Shown: one piece after another, positions 63,459 to 64,000 of the stretch | Layout of the letters: each line of letters starts with the position of its first letter | Numbering within the stretch: position 1 is the first letter of the stretch | Assembly (NCBI GenBank): GCA_023548195.1 | Contig: JAJHZJ010000496.1 | Span: 12,119,070 to 12,183,069, forward strand | From: Bettongia penicillata ogilbyi | Lineage: Eukaryota; Chordata; Mammalia; Diprotodontia; Potoroidae | Length of the DNA: 64,000 nucleotides | Direction of reading: 5' to 3' | The notes under the pieces: model-generated | Database searches by the model: none | Told to the model about the DNA's origin: nothing | What the model saw: the letters and a program-made list of their open reading frames with translations, nothing else | Position numbers and translations under genes: made by a program

Positions 63459-63582
63459 CTCCAAAGGACCTATGATAAAAATGCTATCCACATCCACAGA
63501 AAGAACTGATTGCACCTGAATACAGACCAAAGCATTCTTTCCTTCCTTCCTTTCTTTTTCTTCCACAAAATGACTAATATGG
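63459..63582 (+). repeat. L1 3' UTR fragment
   Basis: 'CAAAGGACCTATGATAAAAA' and 'TGCTATCCACATCCACAGAA' to 'TTCCACAAAATGACTAATAT' match the sense L1 3' UTR at 4838-5000 and 47420. It is bounded by LTRs on both sides. Confidence 0.8.
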
Positions 63583-64000
63583 TGTAATATGATTTAAAGA
63601 TCTTCCCCTGCCCATTAATAGGCCTCAGGTGAAGCGTATTAAGGGAAGCTTGTTTAGGGGAGGCTTGTTTTGTAGGAAGGCCCACACCTTTTATTAACTA
63701 ATGAGGCAATGGGTCATGAGGGTCATGATGCCTTCCAGCTCTGAAAAGTGTTTATATACTCCAAGATGAGGTGTTGCTTTGGGAGCTTAGAAGAAGGTTC
63801 GGGTGTCAGATGAGACAATGCTATTAAGGAATACCCTCCCCAACCCCACACTTTGAAAATCCAAATGTTGGTGCTTCTGTCTCTGGTAACTATGTATGTA
63901 TGTATGTATGTAATGGTCAGACAGCTGGATCTGTCTGTTGATTTCTGATGTATGTTTATGGTCAGACAGTTAAAAGCTTTGTCTGTTGGTCTTTATTTCT
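63583..64000 (+). mobile_element. LTR family E, plus copy, cut by window end
   Basis: It starts 'TGTAATATGATTTAAAGATC' at the break of an L1 3' UTR. It has the TATA-like 'GTTTATATACTCC' (63750-63762), 'GTGTCAGATGAGACAATGC' and 'TGTCTCTGGTAACTATG', then (TATG)n and two 'GGTCAGACAG' blocks. It continues beyond the window. Confidence 0.75.
63888..63985 (+). repeat. (TATG)n and duplicated GTCAGACAG hairpin blocks
   Basis: Two units of about 45 bp ('ATGGTCAGACAGCTGGATCT' + 'GTCTGTTG', and 'ATGGTCAGACAGTTAAAAGC' + 'TTTGTCTGTTG') each form an imperfect palindrome (CAGACAG...CTGTCTG). A (TATG)n run precedes them. Confidence 0.8.

Noticed and set aside
1..64000. CRISPR arrays, operons, Shine-Dalgarno sites, phage or plasmid modules
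   Set aside because: The sequence is mammalian repeat-rich DNA, with no regularly spaced direct repeats with unique spacers and no compact gene arrays.

Overview
This 64 kb window looks like non-genic DNA from a marsupial, and most likely an Australian one. That reading rests on the repeat content. There are many MAR1-like CORE-SINEs, whose tail carries the 'GTGTCTGACTC' / 'TGACCCCATTTGGG' module, and one tRNA-derived SINE with an RTE-type tail. There are also therian L1 3' ends of marsupial type, old L2, L3/CR1 and MIR, an RTE-clade LINE, and several LTR families. I found no intron/exon structure, rRNA or tRNA gene, CRISPR array or bacterial operon. The only long, intact, biologically convincing reading frame is the ORF1 of a LINE-1-derived element at 31654-32760 (368 aa).

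Layout. 1-20.8 kb: ancient SINEs and LINEs (MIR, MAR1, L2, L3, L1 3' ends), two copies of an inverted-repeat (hAT-like) DNA transposon, and a 470 bp purine-rich tract (17.9-18.35 kb). 20.8-21.4 kb: a truncated LTR split by a SINE with a clear 9 bp target duplication. 21.9-24.4 kb: a decayed minus-strand L1-type element that has ORF1 but no ORF2. 24.5-29.4 kb: old SINE/L2 fragments and a solo LTR inside an L2. 29.5-35.5 kb: the most interesting region, where a young ORF1-only L1-type element (30810-33808, perfect 18 bp target duplication) sits inside an older element of the same type. 35.5-52.3 kb: mainly old fragments, with a mostly unique stretch at 37.7-42.2 kb and a GGAA/GGGA tract at 45.35-45.6 kb. 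52.3-56.4 kb: a mosaic of endogenous retroviral pieces with LTRs nested in LTRs and a primer-binding-site-like motif resembling the complement of tRNA-Ser. 56.4-60.4 kb: L1 3' end, L2 with a solo LTR, and a 5'-truncated RTE LINE. 61.3-64 kb: an inverted pair of one LTR family, with another LTR between.

How the parts work together. The central story is a chain of parasitic elements. The ORF1-only elements have a CpG-rich, monomer-bearing 5' UTR that begins with an L1-like YY1 motif, one RNA-binding ORF1 protein, and a roughly 1 kb 3' UTR ending in sequence shared with autonomous L1s of this genome. They lack a reverse transcriptase and presumably depend on L1 ORF2p ('half-L1' or HAL1-like). 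In the same way, the SINE at 20845-21151 has a 3' tail resembling the end of the RTE LINE at 59456-60443, its likely helper. Coordinates of old repeats are estimates made by eye, and family names are from memory of consensus sequences, not from a database search.
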